DNA from: Apostichopus japonicus
Taxonomy: Eukaryota > Echinodermata > Holothuroidea > Aspidochirotida > Stichopodidae
Assembly (NCBI RefSeq): GCF_037975245.1
Contig: NC_092583.1
Coordinates: 3,464,764 to 3,528,763 of the forward strand
Direction of reading: 5' to 3'
Length of the DNA: 64,000 nt
A program made the position numbers and the translations under genes. The notes beneath the pieces are model-generated. The model was not told the origin of the DNA, ran no database searches, and saw only the letters and a program-made list of their open reading frames with translations. Shown in pieces: positions 22,651 to 35,078 of the stretch; the first letter of the stretch is position 1, and the number at the start of each line of letters is the position of its first letter.

Positions 22651-23041
22651 CAGGGTTGTCCAACCTACGGCCCGCGGGCCACAGTCCGGCTCGCCGCAGG
22701 GTTGCGTCCGGCCCGCCAGAGATGCTCTACGGTGTGAAATTTTAGTGAGCAGATTTATTGATAACAATTGGAAGCTGTATAATCAATCATTCGAACCTTC
22801 TGGGTCCCAAAAACTGCATACAGGTGAGTTTGTGTGACACTCTCTCAGCGGAGGAGGGGGCGGCTGAACTTTATTCATCTGTTTTATCAGGAAGATAAAT
22901 AAATCAGTGCGCTCCGCGGGCAGTGCTCACATTTTGTTACCTTGGGCTTCGGGCAAAAAATCGAGCGTAGGGTTCATGCGGCCCCTCCTTCATCATAATC
23001 ATTCCACGTGGCCCTCCTCTGCAAAAGGTTGGACAACCCTG
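22651..23041. mobile_element. hAT-like element, family CAGGGTTGTCCAACC
   Basis: Ends CAGGGTTGTCCAACCT and AGGTTGGACAACCCTG are inverted repeats, and a GGCCCGCGGGCCAC block follows the left end, a pattern typical of hAT-derived short elements. CAGTATAT is duplicated exactly at 22643-22650 and 23042-23049. A second full copy lies at 62042-62440. Confidence 0.93.
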
Positions 23042-23333
23042 CAGTATATCATAAAAGCCAATGTTTTGGAATATGAGAAATTCGTTATCGAACCCCTTGT
23101 TAGGAACGGGAATGGGTAGGGGTTGTGGGTTAACTTACTCTATAGATGGGGTAAGGCTTCGACTGTTGGTTGAATTGCAGTCATACCCCTGACGTACAAC
23201 TGGCAACGTATAGTTAACCTATAGGCCTAAGTGCCGTTTGAAAAATGTTGACAAACGTTAGTATCCATATCAGCACTAGAATGAAATTTGAAAAGACGGA
23301 AAACAGGGAAATGTTTATTTGTTTGTTTAATAC

Positions 23334-23339
23334 TTTATT
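23334..23339 (-). promoter_or_regulatory. polyadenylation signal of the EF-hand gene
   Basis: AATAAA on the minus strand, about 130 nt downstream of the stop codon at 23466-23468. It would give a short 3' UTR. Confidence 0.5.
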
Positions 23340-23465
23340 AATAGTCTCATGATGAATTTACTGACGTTTATGAAATTACTATCACGGTTTTGAGTATAAT
23401 AAAACTTAGCAGAAAATGTGTTAGCTTTAACTGTAGGCTACTGTATCATACACCCGAAAATTGAA

Positions 23466-23639
23466 TTATTTAGTCTTTCGTAGACCGGCGGCAATGTAAG
23501 CCCTGAAACAGCGATGAAAATTACCACGTAATGTCTTAGATGGGATATGCTGGGGTCCGATACGTTTCCAATATTGTAGATTTTCTTGATGCTTTTTCTC
23601 TGAGGATTCTCGAAAATATTCCCGTGTGGCTGCCTGGAT
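23466..23639 (-). CDS. EF-hand gene exon 8 (last)
   Basis: Preceded on the minus strand by a strong pyrimidine tract and TTTAG. It enters in phase 0 from the AAG|GTAAAG donor of exon 7 and encodes 57 residues, including HQENLQYWKRIG, then TAA. If exon 7 were instead read through its donor, a stop would follow three codons later. Confidence 0.75.
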   Translation of the reverse strand: MQAATREYFRESSEKKHQENLQYWKRIGPQHIPSKTLRGNFHRCFRAYIAAGLRKTK

Positions 23640-26616
23640 CTAAAGCCAAAGAAGGAGAGAGAAAATAACTATGTGTGGTCATTTTCATATTATATGTAAA
23701 AAAAAAAAATCGATGCAAAGTGCTCATGGCAGTCTCATTGGCCCAACTTACTGAGTAGCCTACCGGGTGACTGCCTAAGTTGGCACCCGGACCACCTCTG
23801 CACTAGGGTTGAAGTATCAAAGACAGGGAGTAACAATTCTTTCAATCTGGGAACATTCATCCCGCACCCCACCCCACAAAAAAAGTAATATATTTTGCAG
23901 GTATTTTACACAAACTTTAAAAAAATGCATCAAATTGTTCCGCAGTTTAGCACCACTCCAACCCCTAACCGTCAGACGTGTATACACCTTCTCCTCCGAG
24001 CTTCCAACCGACCTTCCCGTCTGCAAGTACCACGTACTATATAGATGAAGTTGTCTAATTTACGAAACATTAAGGAATGCGAACGAGGCAAATGAGCATT
24101 CAGACTTAGAAGGGGAGTGTGTAACCCAACACGGTTATACCTTTTCCCTAATATATGGCAGATCCTCAGTGGTTAATTCACGATTTTCCGCCGGCAGTTT
24201 CTTGGTGATACTTCTGACCCGTGAAGTAGTCCAAGCTAGCTTTGCTTTGAAGTCAATCGCTTTGCCGGCGGCTGATTCCCCAGTTTGTGTTTGACGTTTG
24301 CCAGGATTCTGATGACAAAAAAAAAGGAAGAAAAAACAACCCCGAAGTTACTGAAGTCATCCAGTTGGGACAATTCCCTAATGCTAATACCTCTCTAAAC
24401 TGTACTCCAATATCATGCTTCAAAGCACTGGTATGGAGAGTACAAACAGTTCCTAACTTTGATCTGATAGAAACATGATATTCACACTGCTCGTTCTTAC
24501 AATACGAGTGCTCTGAGGCGGGACATACCACTACAGTACAGAATAAATTGTCCCAACTGGGTGTAAACAACTTCATAAATATTCATATCGAGGGGAAAGC
24601 TGTTGAAATATGACTTTTATTTTTATTCTTTATTTTTAAAGAAAAGGATTGTGAACAGACGCGTAACTTTGCTTCATTCTTCATAGCTACTTTCTTATTA
24701 TAGTCAAAATTTAAATCACCACACTATTTTAAATCACCACTTCATCATGTAAATATTCATATCATGTCTTTACCTTTGATTGGTTCTGTGATTTACTGGT
24801 GGTTTCTGATTGGCCGAGACTTCGGATGCAAACTTTAAGGCGAATTTTACCGGTGTATCGCGGACGTTCAAACGATTCCTTGCTCACAGGTGCTTGCATA
24901 ATTTGCGGATTCTTCTTCTTCTTTTTAGTCTTCTTCCGCGGAGTGAAGAAGACGTTGTAGAGAGGTTGAGCGTACGGATTAGTCATATTGCCTGAGTAAA
25001 AAAATAAACACCTTCCCAACGGTATTATTACAAATCTTGTGCAGCAAAAAACAACTTAAAACGGCGAGAAAGTTCCAGTAACTATACCACCCTTAAATGA
25101 CTCAAGAACGTTTGTGATCTGAAAACCAACTTTTTTAATTTCTTAATTATCTTAGCGATGATACAGCCAGCAGTAACACAGAATAGTGAATGACTAATCT
25201 ATTTAGGAAAATATACTTTACCTCGACTGGCACGGGGTCCAGGGGTATAAGCCCCACCACCTTGCAACCCCAAACAAAAACTTTCAGTAGTATATATTGT
25301 ATGTATTTTTTTAGATCCTCCTGCAAGCAGGAACTCGCGAAGAAGCCATCGTTGGCTTACTCAAAGCCGCAAGCTGACATAAATCAGTCTCTTAGATTCA
25401 TATTTTACGTCCATGATTATGAATTGTCAATTGTCAACAACTCTGTAACTGGACGACATACATTAATCTTGGAGTGACTCGAACTATTATGTTAGCACAA
25501 CCTTGCGTGTGGACATAATACTAGACCTACCTAATAGCCTAAATATGCATCGGAATGCACCATGTCACGTTAGAATTTCTTCCAGAAGGGGAAGGGGCGG
25601 GTGGAGGGAAGGGAGGGGTGAGGTCAGTGGGAGAGGAGGGCTACAAACCCCTACTGTGGAGTGGGCTTCAACGACGTCAGGGCCGCACTCCCACTTTCTT
25701 AAATCCTGGATCAGGCCCTGGTTGGCATATATGCAATGAGGTAGGTTAAGTGGGTGTCGGGTGGAGTTGGGAGGGGGGGGGGAGGTAAAGCAAAGAGGTA
25801 TATAAAGGACGATGTGGACAATCCTTGATTAAGGTCTTGATTAAATCAAATAAGGAATATTTGTTTTAAATATATATTAAGATAGTTAGATATTGGTTTG
25901 ATAATGAATGAAGTTATCAGTACGGTACCAATATGTGTATGACAAACCCTGGGTTCGTTTGTTCCGTTACATGTGTCGGTCAATGCATGCGTGGTAACGT
26001 GTTATACGCTTTCATGGAATCTGCATTTTATGCAGCTCAAAACGCGTACGGTATATATACGATACGGTATACCATATGGTATCTTTTGATTTGATAAGGT
26101 ACGTGACGTTATGTGACAGGACATCACGTGACAAGACGTGCTTACATGACATCACGTGACGTAATATGACGGATGTCACGTGACTTGATATGACGTGACA
26201 TGAAGTGACGTTAACTTCCACATGTTATGAATTGACGTGCGTGGGGGCACGACGTGACGTGGCATGATTAGTGATGACAAAAAATATGACAAATTGTTTT
26301 CGTCAAACCTGAGTTGCTCATTTGTATCTTCTTAAGATGTTCAGTGAGTTGTTTCTCTGTCAATCCAATCAAACGCGCCCCTGCTGCATAATGCATCACC
26401 ACGTGAGGGGCCTGAGCTCGTTTGTACTTAGTGTTATAATATCTGCAAAATGAAAAAAAGGGGGAAGAAATTGAGGCATTGAAGTAGTTATCAACAACAA
26501 CCAAAACAGTAATGTCTTAAGAAATTTCTTACCTATATTTGTCAGACTTTCGTTGTAAATATCAATGATTTTAAAAATTGATTATAAAAGCTCACATCGT
26601 TCCTTGAAACCTTTTG

Positions 26617-26713
<97 letters not shown>

Positions 26714-29700
26714 TATATACATATATAATATATATATATATATATATATACAAAGAAGATAGTGTGTCGGCGGGGGCGGGGTATAGGTGGGTCTCATCTC
26801 GACTTAGACTTGATTCCCTTCGTAAGACACAACGATATCGATGGTCAAGAAGAAGAAAAAACAAGAAGCATTTCTGAATCTTTTACTCACCCGACTATCT
26901 CATCCATTTGTGCCAAGGCGGATGACTTCATAAACTGAGTCAGAGCATCAAACAAAACTGTTTCCCTTCCTTCAAAGGACTTCTTCAAAGCATCACCCGA
27001 GTCGTTTTTGTTGGCTATGGAGAAGGAAAAGAAAACCTTTTTAATTGTAACAAAAGTATATTTTTAATGTCAGCTTGATCGTAAATGTGACCAATGGTGT
27101 ACAGCTTTGTTTGGTTCAGGGGCCACTGTTTCAAGAGTTTGAGCTGGCGACCTCCCGCTTTTATTTCATCAAAACTACACTTGACGCAAAACAAGTAATG
27201 TAATATAAGAGGGAGGTCAACATGATAATTTAAAGATCTGGTATTGAACTGGGTGGTTCATGTATCAACCGTAGAAAGCTCCCCTGTCCAAGGCCCCTGG
27301 ACATTGATGGCCCTGGCTCAATGAACCGCCAATTGCTACGCCTCTGAATATAACCCTGTCGTCTCAGCTTGAAAGTATGTCATACACACCACTTCAGATT
27401 GGTAGCTCACCGGTTACAGTTTCATTTTGCTTTCTTCCTCTTCTACTTTTTCTACGAAATTCTTAAAGACGCTATCAAGTGAAAACAGAATGAAACAGCG
27501 CCTTGATGGTAACAATACATTAAAAGGCTCTCTTATTTAACTTACCGCATGTCATTGTAACCCAGGCCAGACGAAATGGGGAGGGGTCAGAGAGGGCTAC
27601 ATTTCCCGGGCCCTTGGTCAATACGTTTGCCGGGCAGGGAAGAATGAATACTTAAACGGGACCGGTGATATTGTTGCCCCTATAGGGCCCGCCCTCGCCC
27701 TCTGACTTCGTTAACTGTGTCCACATTTAGATTGCTCAATGTTATAAACCCAAAACCGCCAGAAATATTATGAAAGTTAGAGGTAATGTTTTTTTTTTCT
27801 TTTTTAAGAACTGTGCCCAATTTAAAATTAAAAATTAACATTAACATTAAAACAAAGTTGTCGTCGTCATGGGTGTAGCTCTTTCTAGTTTTAAGTTCCA
27901 AATCACCGACAGCAAGAGTAGGCCAAATATATACAATGTGTTAACATATGTTTTTTTTTTGTATTATCAACGAAAAAGGCCCATTAACTAGGAACGCTTT
28001 ATTTGTCAGTCAAATATGAGCCCGAGTTAATTTGCTTTGCAAAATGGACACTGAAATATTAAGAACAAAAATGAATCATTAAAAAAACAACAACAATAAA
28101 CAATAACAAAATAAACAAACATTATTTTCACCTAGATATCTCCAAATCCCTAACATACATTTCTTTAGTTTTGTGCAATTAATGTGAGTGTTCATTACTA
28201 TAGTAATTCCATATGTTAAACTGGTTATGGGTAGTCATTTCTTGTAAATGCATATGGCAGTATAGCAAATAGCAAAATCTAGTAATTGTAAAAAAAGGTG
28301 TATTCTCTTTTTTAATGCAATATTGTAATAATGATGCAAACCTCTTTGGCGGATACTTGAAAGAACACATAACCAGTCGGTTAAAGAAGTATGCAGAAGT
28401 GAGACTCACAAAAAGAAAAATGGTTTTAAAATATTGCATTATACTACTCACCAAATATCTCCAGGAATTTCTCAGTATTGGTCATCAACGTCAGAAATTC
28501 AGTAAAGTCAATCTCTCCGCTCCCTGGGAAAAGAAAGAGCGAAAGCAAGTTACGATTAACGTGCTTGAGATGGAAAGCGGAGGGAGAGGAGGGCGAGGAG
28601 GGGGGGGGGGTAAGGGGAAGTAAGTGATTAAAGGGTGACGAAAGGGGAGTCACGGGAGAGAACCTATAACGGGTTATTAAAAATAGGTATTAGCAAAACA
28701 TTGTGTGCATGCTAAATATAAAGACTTAAATAATAACTGCAAATAAACTTCAGAATGTGTAATTTGACGTCTTACATTTTAAGAACCCCTCCCCCTACAT
28801 GTGAGTCCGCTTCAATGACATCAACGCCACACCCCTACTCTCTTTTAAAACTCCTATATCCGCCATGACGTGTGACTGGTTTTTAACTTAGCGTAAATTG
28901 ACTTATAAGTGCTGAAAGCGAAACCATTACGTCGGTTTTTAAAACTCACCGTCTTTATCGATAGTTTTCATGACATCAATGATTTCTTCCTTTGAGACAT
29001 GGATGTCCACAGATCGAAGAGCGCCCTCGAGTTCCTCAGCGTCGATGGTACCACCGCCATTACTATCGAAGAGGTCGAAAACTTCTCTAAACGCTATGAG
29101 AAGAAAACAAACAGCGATCAAATTTCCTTTCCTTTTTTGAAAGTTTCGTCTCCAAACTATGTCGTTCTAGGTGTTGTCGCTACCCAGTATAACTCCCGAC
29201 ACAAACTTGAAGGCCTTTCTGCGATTGTTAGCCTATAGACTGAGGCGTTATTTGCAAACGAAGTATAAGAAAGGACAGCGTACATCCTAAAAGAACATAT
29301 ATCTTTAGTGTAGAAAAACGGGCAGGCGATGTGAAATGTTACGTAATGATCAAAACCGATATATAGCTGCAGCCGTCGATGTTCAAGTCAGTATCGCTAG
29401 CAAATATCACCAAACATTGATTTATGAATAAATTAGCCGTAATGATGATCTTTTATTTCATGTAGCCGTCTCGGCATTTTTTCCAACCATGTTTAACTAA
29501 TCATAGATTCGAAACCATCCCACGAGCAACGTTAAAATAGAATTCCCGTCGGTGAATCACGATTTAAGTTGTTTTTGCACCAATGTGGCTCATTAGGCTA
29601 TGTAAGAAAAGAATTCACTAAACCACGACGACGAAAGCATTAAGTCATCTTTATCCTTTCGAAAATATCGGAAAGGATCGGCTTTCAGGCATCTTCTCGG

Positions 29701-31739
29701 TCATTGAATATACCCGGACAATTCACATTCTTTAAGATTTTTTGTACTTAAGCGAGTCATCCACAAATTCCAATGACGATCACATTTACATGACAATTGA
29801 GATTGTAGAGCCTGTATTAACGCTAACCATATATTGAGTTTGATTCAGTATTATGTCCAGAGTCGGATCCAGGATTGTCGAGGGGAGGGGGGGGGGGGGG
29901 AATTGAGTCATCGGAAATTCTCCCAAATATTGGGGTGGGGGGGGGCGTGCTGAAAGATATTCCACCACAACCAAATTATTTGTTAATTACGGGTGCTTAT
30001 ACTAGATGCAAAATGGTGCAGCGGATAGCAAAATTTAACAAAACTGATCACGTTGAATGTAAGCAAACCTTTTGGACATTTTTAAAGCACAAAATAAGAT
30101 TTCAGATGAGCACACACATAAATTAGTGCGAAATTAGTTTCCAAGAAAAGGGATGGGGCAGGTCGGCCTCTCACTGAATCTGCCCCTGATATCCCAATTA
30201 TGGGTGGAGAGGAAATGAAAGAACCGTTAAATAAAATGGCAGGATTAACTTAGATTAGAAGGAAACCTCTGACATCAACTAGGATATAGCGAAAAAGTAA
30301 TAAAATGTTGTATGGAGATATCTGTAGTATTTTCCAGGGAGCGAGAATGGAGGAGAGATGAGGCAGGGATGCATTGTTTCCCCCTTCAAACGTTCCAGAA
30401 TGTCTCACAACGCCAAGAGGACTTGGCATGTTAATATTTCAATCACTGACTACAGTTAGTCTTTACTGATGATTTTTCATAGATTTTCCCCATTTCTATT
30501 CAGTATTTTATTTCCCTATTTTTAGTCAAATCATACCCCGCTTCCCTTCCCTTCCCCTCCTCGTCCCGTTCTCTCACTCCCCCTTCGCTCCCCTACCTCT
30601 TTCACCTCAAACCATCCCTTCCCTTCCCCGCCTCTCCGTCCTCTGTTTTAAACCAAGAGGTATCGAGGTACCTACCTAAAACCTGTTGATTGGTCAGGGC
30701 TGGCTCATTTTCCGAGGATTTTTCTTTGATGGTAGGGCTCGAGCTTGGTTTGGTACTCAATCGTCTCCCTGCTCCTCCCGTGGGTGAATACGGAGGTACG
30801 GAGAAGGTCGTTACGGCTAAGCTATTACGACGTGCGCCTCGGCGTGCTGGGGTACTAGAGCTGGTCATTGGATGCATTTCGGGCAGGGTGGAAGGGCGAC
30901 GAGAGGTGGGCCTCTTTAAAAAATACAGATGAAGACGAAAATGTTGATTTGAAATTTCGACGATTATTAGTCGCAAATTTTGAAACTTTGATTTAAAATA
31001 AGAAATATTGGCCACGCAGTCGAAACTTTGGGATAATATAATCGGAAATTTGAAGAAAGGTACGGCGGTCATAAGGTGACATCCGAGATGTAGAGTTACC
31101 ATGTTAGCGTAACTCGGCATCTCGACAAAATTTGGGGGGGGGGGGGCTGCAAAATTCGGGCAATATAATGAGAATTTTTCTGGCACCTACTGAAAGAAAA
31201 ATAATTTGCAATGTGTTTTTCAATGGTTAAACTGATATTATTCTTGTTATTATTATTGTAAAGACTACCCGAATAATGATAACCAATATGGAAGGGTAAT
31301 AACACGGCAAACGATTGTAAGTAATTGGCATGCGATGTAATATCCGATACATGCCCTATGCACATTGACATTTGATAAATATTAACATATAATTAACGCG
31401 CAAAAGATTTCGGTTTTATTTTTCGGGATAGTCGTTACAGCTCCCCCCCCCCCCCAAATCAAATTGGGCTCCTACGCCTATGCCTATTATCCATTTGCTC
31501 AAGACTCAAATTTTACAAATAAAAAGGAGTGGTTAGTGTTCGCTTACCACATTGAATTCGTCACTGCTACTGTTTTGAGACGGTTGTGTCGATAGAGGAC
31601 GCTTTACCAGTTGACTGTTCTGACTAGATTTGTCGGCCTTGAGATTTGGGCGACTAGACTGTTGACAATCTCTCATGGCTTCCTTCTTATCACTTGCGTG
31701 GAGGAATAGCGCCCCTCGACGGTTACCGTTCCGCTCCAT
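23466..31739 (-). CDS. EFCAB3-like EF-hand protein, eight exons
   Basis: Conceptual splicing of eight minus-strand exons (31739-31548, 30913-30676, 29093-28950, 28523-28452, 27014-26891, 26442-26309, 24991-24774, 23639-23466) keeps phase at every GT-AG junction and totals 1296 nt, that is 431 residues; human EFCAB3 has 438. Residues 1-143 are basic, Ser/Pro-rich and probably disordered. Two EF-hands follow, with loops DSNGGGTIDAEE (153-164) and DKDGSGEIDFTE (189-200), both keeping the calcium-binding acidic positions. The part after them (LFDALTQFMKSSALAQ, then a block ending SNSGNMTNPYAQPLY, then HQENLQYWKRIG) follows the order of segments in human EFCAB3 as I recall it. A Lys run (about 320-325) could be a nuclear or nucleolar signal. 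The function of EFCAB3 proteins is poorly known; calcium binding is an inference from the loops. The gene appears complete. SPATA21 or EFCAB13 relatives are alternatives. Confidence 0.85.
24774..24991 (-). CDS. EF-hand gene exon 7
   Basis: Acceptor TTTACTCAG, donor AAAG|GTAAAG. Encodes NMTNPYAQPLYNVFFTP followed by a Lys-rich stretch. The N-[ST]-x-PY pattern after SNSG parallels the corresponding position in EFCAB3. Confidence 0.82.
25295..25485 (-). mobile_element. SINE copy without tRNA head
   Basis: Closely matches the body of the element at 43101-43345 (TTAGATCCTCCTGCAAGCAG, CAAAGCCGCAAGCTGAC, TGAATTGTCAATTGTCAACA, GGAGTGACTCGAA). The match stops within the region corresponding to the B box, so the tRNA-like part is lost. 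It sits between the EF-hand gene exons 6 and 7. Confidence 0.75.
26090..26265. repeat. cluster of CACGTG / TGACGT motifs
   Basis: A degenerate tandem array with GACGTGAC-type words. TCACGTGA occurs exactly at 26124, 26152 and 26176 and TGACGT words are interspersed. It lies in intron 6 of the EF-hand gene. It may be a simple-sequence expansion or a binding-site cluster for bHLH-ZIP or CREB/ATF factors. Confidence 0.7.
26309..26442 (-). CDS. EF-hand gene exon 6
   Basis: Acceptor TTTTGCAG, donor TCAG|GTTTGA (a weaker donor). Encodes YYNTKYKRAQAP through KKIQMSNS, helical in character, with charged residues and a Gly-Leu-Thr-Glu turn. Confidence 0.82.
26618..26752. repeat. TA / TACA microsatellite
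   Basis: About 135 bp of (TA)n with an internal block of TATACA units. It lies in intron 5 of the EF-hand gene, between exons 26891-27014 and 26309-26442. ORFs over it are low complexity. Confidence 0.92.
26891..27014 (-). CDS. EF-hand gene exon 5
   Basis: Acceptor CTCCATAG, donor TCGG|GTGAGT. Encodes NKNDSGDALKKSF through SSALAQMDEIV. It begins in phase 1 and ends in phase 2. Confidence 0.85.
28452..28523 (-). CDS. EF-hand gene exon 4 (second half of EF-hand 2)
   Basis: A 72-nt exon with acceptor CTTTTCCCAG and donor TTTG|GTGAGT. It completes the second calcium loop: the split Gly followed by SGEIDFTEFL. Confidence 0.88.
28950..29093 (-). CDS. EF-hand gene exon 3 (EF-hand 1)
   Basis: Acceptor TTCTCATAG, donor GACG|GTGAGT. 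Contains the full first EF-hand (FREVFDLF helix, loop DSNGGGTIDAEE) and the entering helix and first residues of the second loop, which is interrupted by the intron after DKD. Confidence 0.9.
30676..30913 (-). CDS. EF-hand gene exon 2
   Basis: Acceptor TTTTTTAAAG, donor TTTAG|GTAGGT. Encodes a basic Ser/Thr/Pro-rich segment (RPTSRRPSTLPEMHP to ALTNQQVL) with several R-x-x-S sites, so phosphorylation is possible. It is low in conserved features and so less certain than the EF-hand exons. Confidence 0.75.
31130..31476 (-). mobile_element. truncated copy of the CATAGGCGTAGGAG element
   Basis: Inverted relative to the element at 36439. The right end GGCTCCTACGCCTATG, a C tract and the CGGGCAATAT / GTTTTTCAATGG blocks match. 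The other terminus is missing, so no target duplication is readable. It lies in intron 1 of the EF-hand gene. Confidence 0.75.
31548..31739 (-). CDS. EF-hand gene exon 1
   Basis: ATG at 31737-31739 opens 64 codons (MERNGNRRGALFLHASD onward) and ends exactly in phase 0 at GTG|GTAAGC. The ORF is open further upstream on the same strand, so a non-coding or earlier exon cannot be excluded. The next 200 bases upstream are richer in CpG, which fits a promoter. Confidence 0.75.
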
Positions 31740-34149
31740 TATATTCAAAAAGGAAATCTTTGAAATGTCGAAAGAAAATTCGCGTTCAGTTTTAATCAGA
31801 TTTAGCCATAATGGGATCGCAAGATTTTTGGTGTATATCAAATGACTCGTGGCGGCAACAATAACAACAGATAGTGTAGGCATATACATATAACGCTTGT
31901 GTTCCCCTCGACGGCCAAAACAAAGATTTTATATATCACTGAACCAAAACAACACACATTGTGACGCAGTGCAGCGCTAACTTAGATAACGCAGAAGCTG
32001 CGCGCGGTCTCTAAAGAACTGCTACAGCGCCTTCGGCGCGATGCAAAATCGGTGAATCTTTCCGTTTTCATTGAATTGATTTGTGACTGGACGTTCAAAG
32101 TTTATTGTATAGCGCCAATGCGCCGTAACCATAGAAATTGAGTATACGGCCGTAACGTATCTCTGTTTCAGCATGCGGCGTATACATTAACCTCGATGTG
32201 CAGACTATATAAGTAATTTTAACGTTATGAATATAGGCTATGTGTGCGAGGCCACACGCAAGATTACGTCATAACTATTGCAGTCTGAAGACATTGCCAC
32301 AGACTTTCTGGTCATTCACACCATATGATGTCTGCGCACGATTTTGTGAGGAAACAGGAAAATCACGCAATGTCCGTCAACAAAACACATGTACGCGTAA
32401 ATAGAAAGATGTCGGATTACATGTGCGAAATACGCGATCTGTTTGAAACTGACTTGAGCAAGTATAATAACTTTCGATTGTAACTAACGCGTCAAAGGGT
32501 GTATTTTAGTAAGCAGGAAGAGTGAGTCCTTTTTCAACGAGTTTAATGAATCATTGAAAGATTCAATGAAAGATTCAATGAAAGATTCATTTACCTCAAT
32601 GGTCCTTTTAATTTCAGGGTGCATTGCGCTGTTATAAAAGCACATGCACGAAATTTGAAACATACACTAACGTCTTTAAAAAAAAAAATTATATGAAGAA
32701 AGAAGTCCAACTTTTTTCAGTGTTAGTGGTCCTAGAAGTTTGTTTTCAAAGAAATCGAGATATTTGCGTCAAAACCATGTCAAGAAATCTTACATATGAA
32801 TTATGACATTAGAGCTAGTCTTGGCAGTCGTGCCTCTTAGTCTTGGAACAAAACAAAGTAAATTGGATACACGTCTTGATATAGCGATAGCCAATTTACT
32901 ATATAAGACAATTTGGATGACAAACTTAATCAAAGGAAAATCACGGGTTACATTTTGAAAAGGAGATGCTAGATAACCTTGAATGATTGACTCCTTTAAT
33001 GTCACGACCTCAAGAAGGAATGGTCAACGTTGGCCCACAGTTTCACTATCTCGAACACAGATACCGTTTCCGCGAACGCATGCTAGTACAGACTACAAGG
33101 TAAAACTTAACAACGAAAGTAAAAGTCCTTTACCATTACTTTAATTTCCATTTAAGTTGACTTTTATGTTCCTTTTCCATTGAACATAGATTTACTTTTA
33201 CTTTTCTTTTACTAATATAAGTGCCATATGGGTATTAATGTTGGTAAGAAGGAAAGATAGCCTGAGAAAATGTATCCAAGACTAACAAGCCTGAACCTGG
33301 CATGAGCTTTGTCACAATTTCTCGACGAGGATCCTTACATGGTTATCTATATATAGACCTAAATTAATATGTAGACAAAATCGCTATTTGCTTACACCAT
33401 TTTCTATGAACCACCGTCATCACCAAATGTTGGAGGGCGAGGACAGAGAGAGAGAGATGGGGGTGGCGTGCAGAGTGGGGGGGGGGGCGGGCGGTTGTGG
33501 TTATTGCCTATATCTCAAAACCAATCAATACAATTATTTATACTTTGTCTTTATTCACAACTTTATCAGTTTGTAGGGGGGGGGGGGGGTTGAGAGCCAT
33601 GATGTTGAAAACTATATTTAAGATGTAAATCCTAAATGCTTGAATAAGCAATAAATATAAATTATGGACCACTCTATTAACATAAAATCATGAATGAGAC
33701 ATCGAATAAGAATGGTAAATGCATTTTTTGAATTTTCATCTTATCTTCTTATATATATTTGCTGATTTAAAATGCAACATTTTTCCTACAATATAATCCA
33801 AATTTTCATTTAATTTTTTAAATTGGCATTTAAGCTATATTGTATTAGCTCCTTGATATTTTATCTTTCAGACCGAGTTGTTTTGGCAAAATAAACACTC
33901 ACCAACTATAATGCAGCAGAATAACACTTTATAATCTCTGAATGCATACAAGTTGTTTAATAGATGAAAAACAGTAATGGATAAAATGACCCAGGATTAG
34001 ATAACAAGTAAAAAAAAAAGTGGGAAGTTCCCCTCTGGTTATTACAAATATCTTTTGCAGCATGCTATTCTACGTTATAGATACCAACAAGTGACAAGAC
34101 GTATAAGACTTTATTTAAGCATTTGCACCCAAATAAAATAACAAGAATT
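31740..34149. other. upstream region of the EF-hand gene
   Basis: No exon is recognised. The first 450 bases have CpG-containing unique sequence (for example around 31990-32045), which may hold the promoter. Beyond are a 12-bp tandem repeat of TGAAAGATTCAA (about 32550-32590), a T-rich ACTTTTA tract (about 33120-33215) and G runs near 33478 and 33575. Confidence 0.45.
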
Positions 34150-34440
34150 CTTAGATTTTATTAATCGCGAACTTATCCAACGATAATGGTCTTAAGGCGC
34201 AATATTACCCTGGTCAACGATAACCTGTCAAACATAGAGACAGTCCCTCTACATGGCAGCAGCTAAACAGTGCCCAACTGACACCTCATCTCACAGGTCC
34301 CCATTTATTCACCAGGGTGAAGAGAATGCAATGGAGGTAAAGTGCTTTGCGCAAGGAAACAAAGTAATGATCTGGACAGGACTCGAACCTACAAACCTTA
34401 GATCACAACTCCATTGCCTATAACCACAACACTGTCCATA
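34150..34440 (-). mobile_element. tRNA-derived SINE
   Basis: On the minus strand the head contains a B-box GGTTCGAGTCC and an upstream A-box-like GTGGTTATAGGCA, followed by the body shared with 21505-21785. The layout is a Pol III tRNA-like head, a conserved core (complement of GGTGAAGAGA and AAAGTGC) and an AT-rich tail. Exact ends are uncertain. Confidence 0.75.
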
Positions 34441-34889
34441 AAACAAATATGTCAGAAACAACATAAATGCTATGATGTAAGTACAAAGATGAGATGTATA
34501 AGAATTTGTTGTTTACACAGGAAACATAGTCTTTCTAGAACTGGCACATAGAATTTGAATAATTTCAAGTCCAATAACATTTGCATGACCACTCATATTC
34601 AAATTTCAGCAAGCACCATTCTCAATGAGAGCATTTCTCAAGGCATTCTAAATTTTCCCTTTTAATCCTGTCAGCATCTGGAAATAGTTTGGAAGGTCTG
34701 GCCTTTTAGAAAAGTACTTTTGATTTAAAAGTTTTATAGACACTTTAAGATAAATTTGGCACCAATATTGATAATTTTTCACAAACAGTAATAAACTTGA
34801 CATGTTTGAAATAATACAACCCATGGTAAAAATATATATTTGTGCGAAAGTGTGACCAAAAACCACCTTAAAATACAAAATGTGGGCCA

Positions 34890-35078
34890 AGGCCTACGAA
34901 AGGAGTCATATCATGTATGAGTCTAGGCCCAAAAAGAGAGTCATATCACGTACGAGTCTAGGCCCACAAAGAGCGTCGTCATATTACGCACAAGCTTAGG
35001 CCCACAAAGACAGTACTGTTGCATAAAGCCTAGGTCCACAAAGAATGTCATATCACATACGGAGCTGTATTACATGTG
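34890..35078. repeat. degenerate minisatellite, about 42-bp unit
   Basis: Four to five copies of a unit containing GTCATATCACGTACGAGTCT and AGGCCCACAAAGA, with growing divergence to the right. Confidence 0.7.

Noticed and set aside
30602-31186. 194-codon minus-strand ORF beginning near 31186
   Set aside because: Only 30676-30913 has an exon-like context with splice sites. The upstream part is mobile-element sequence read through by chance.
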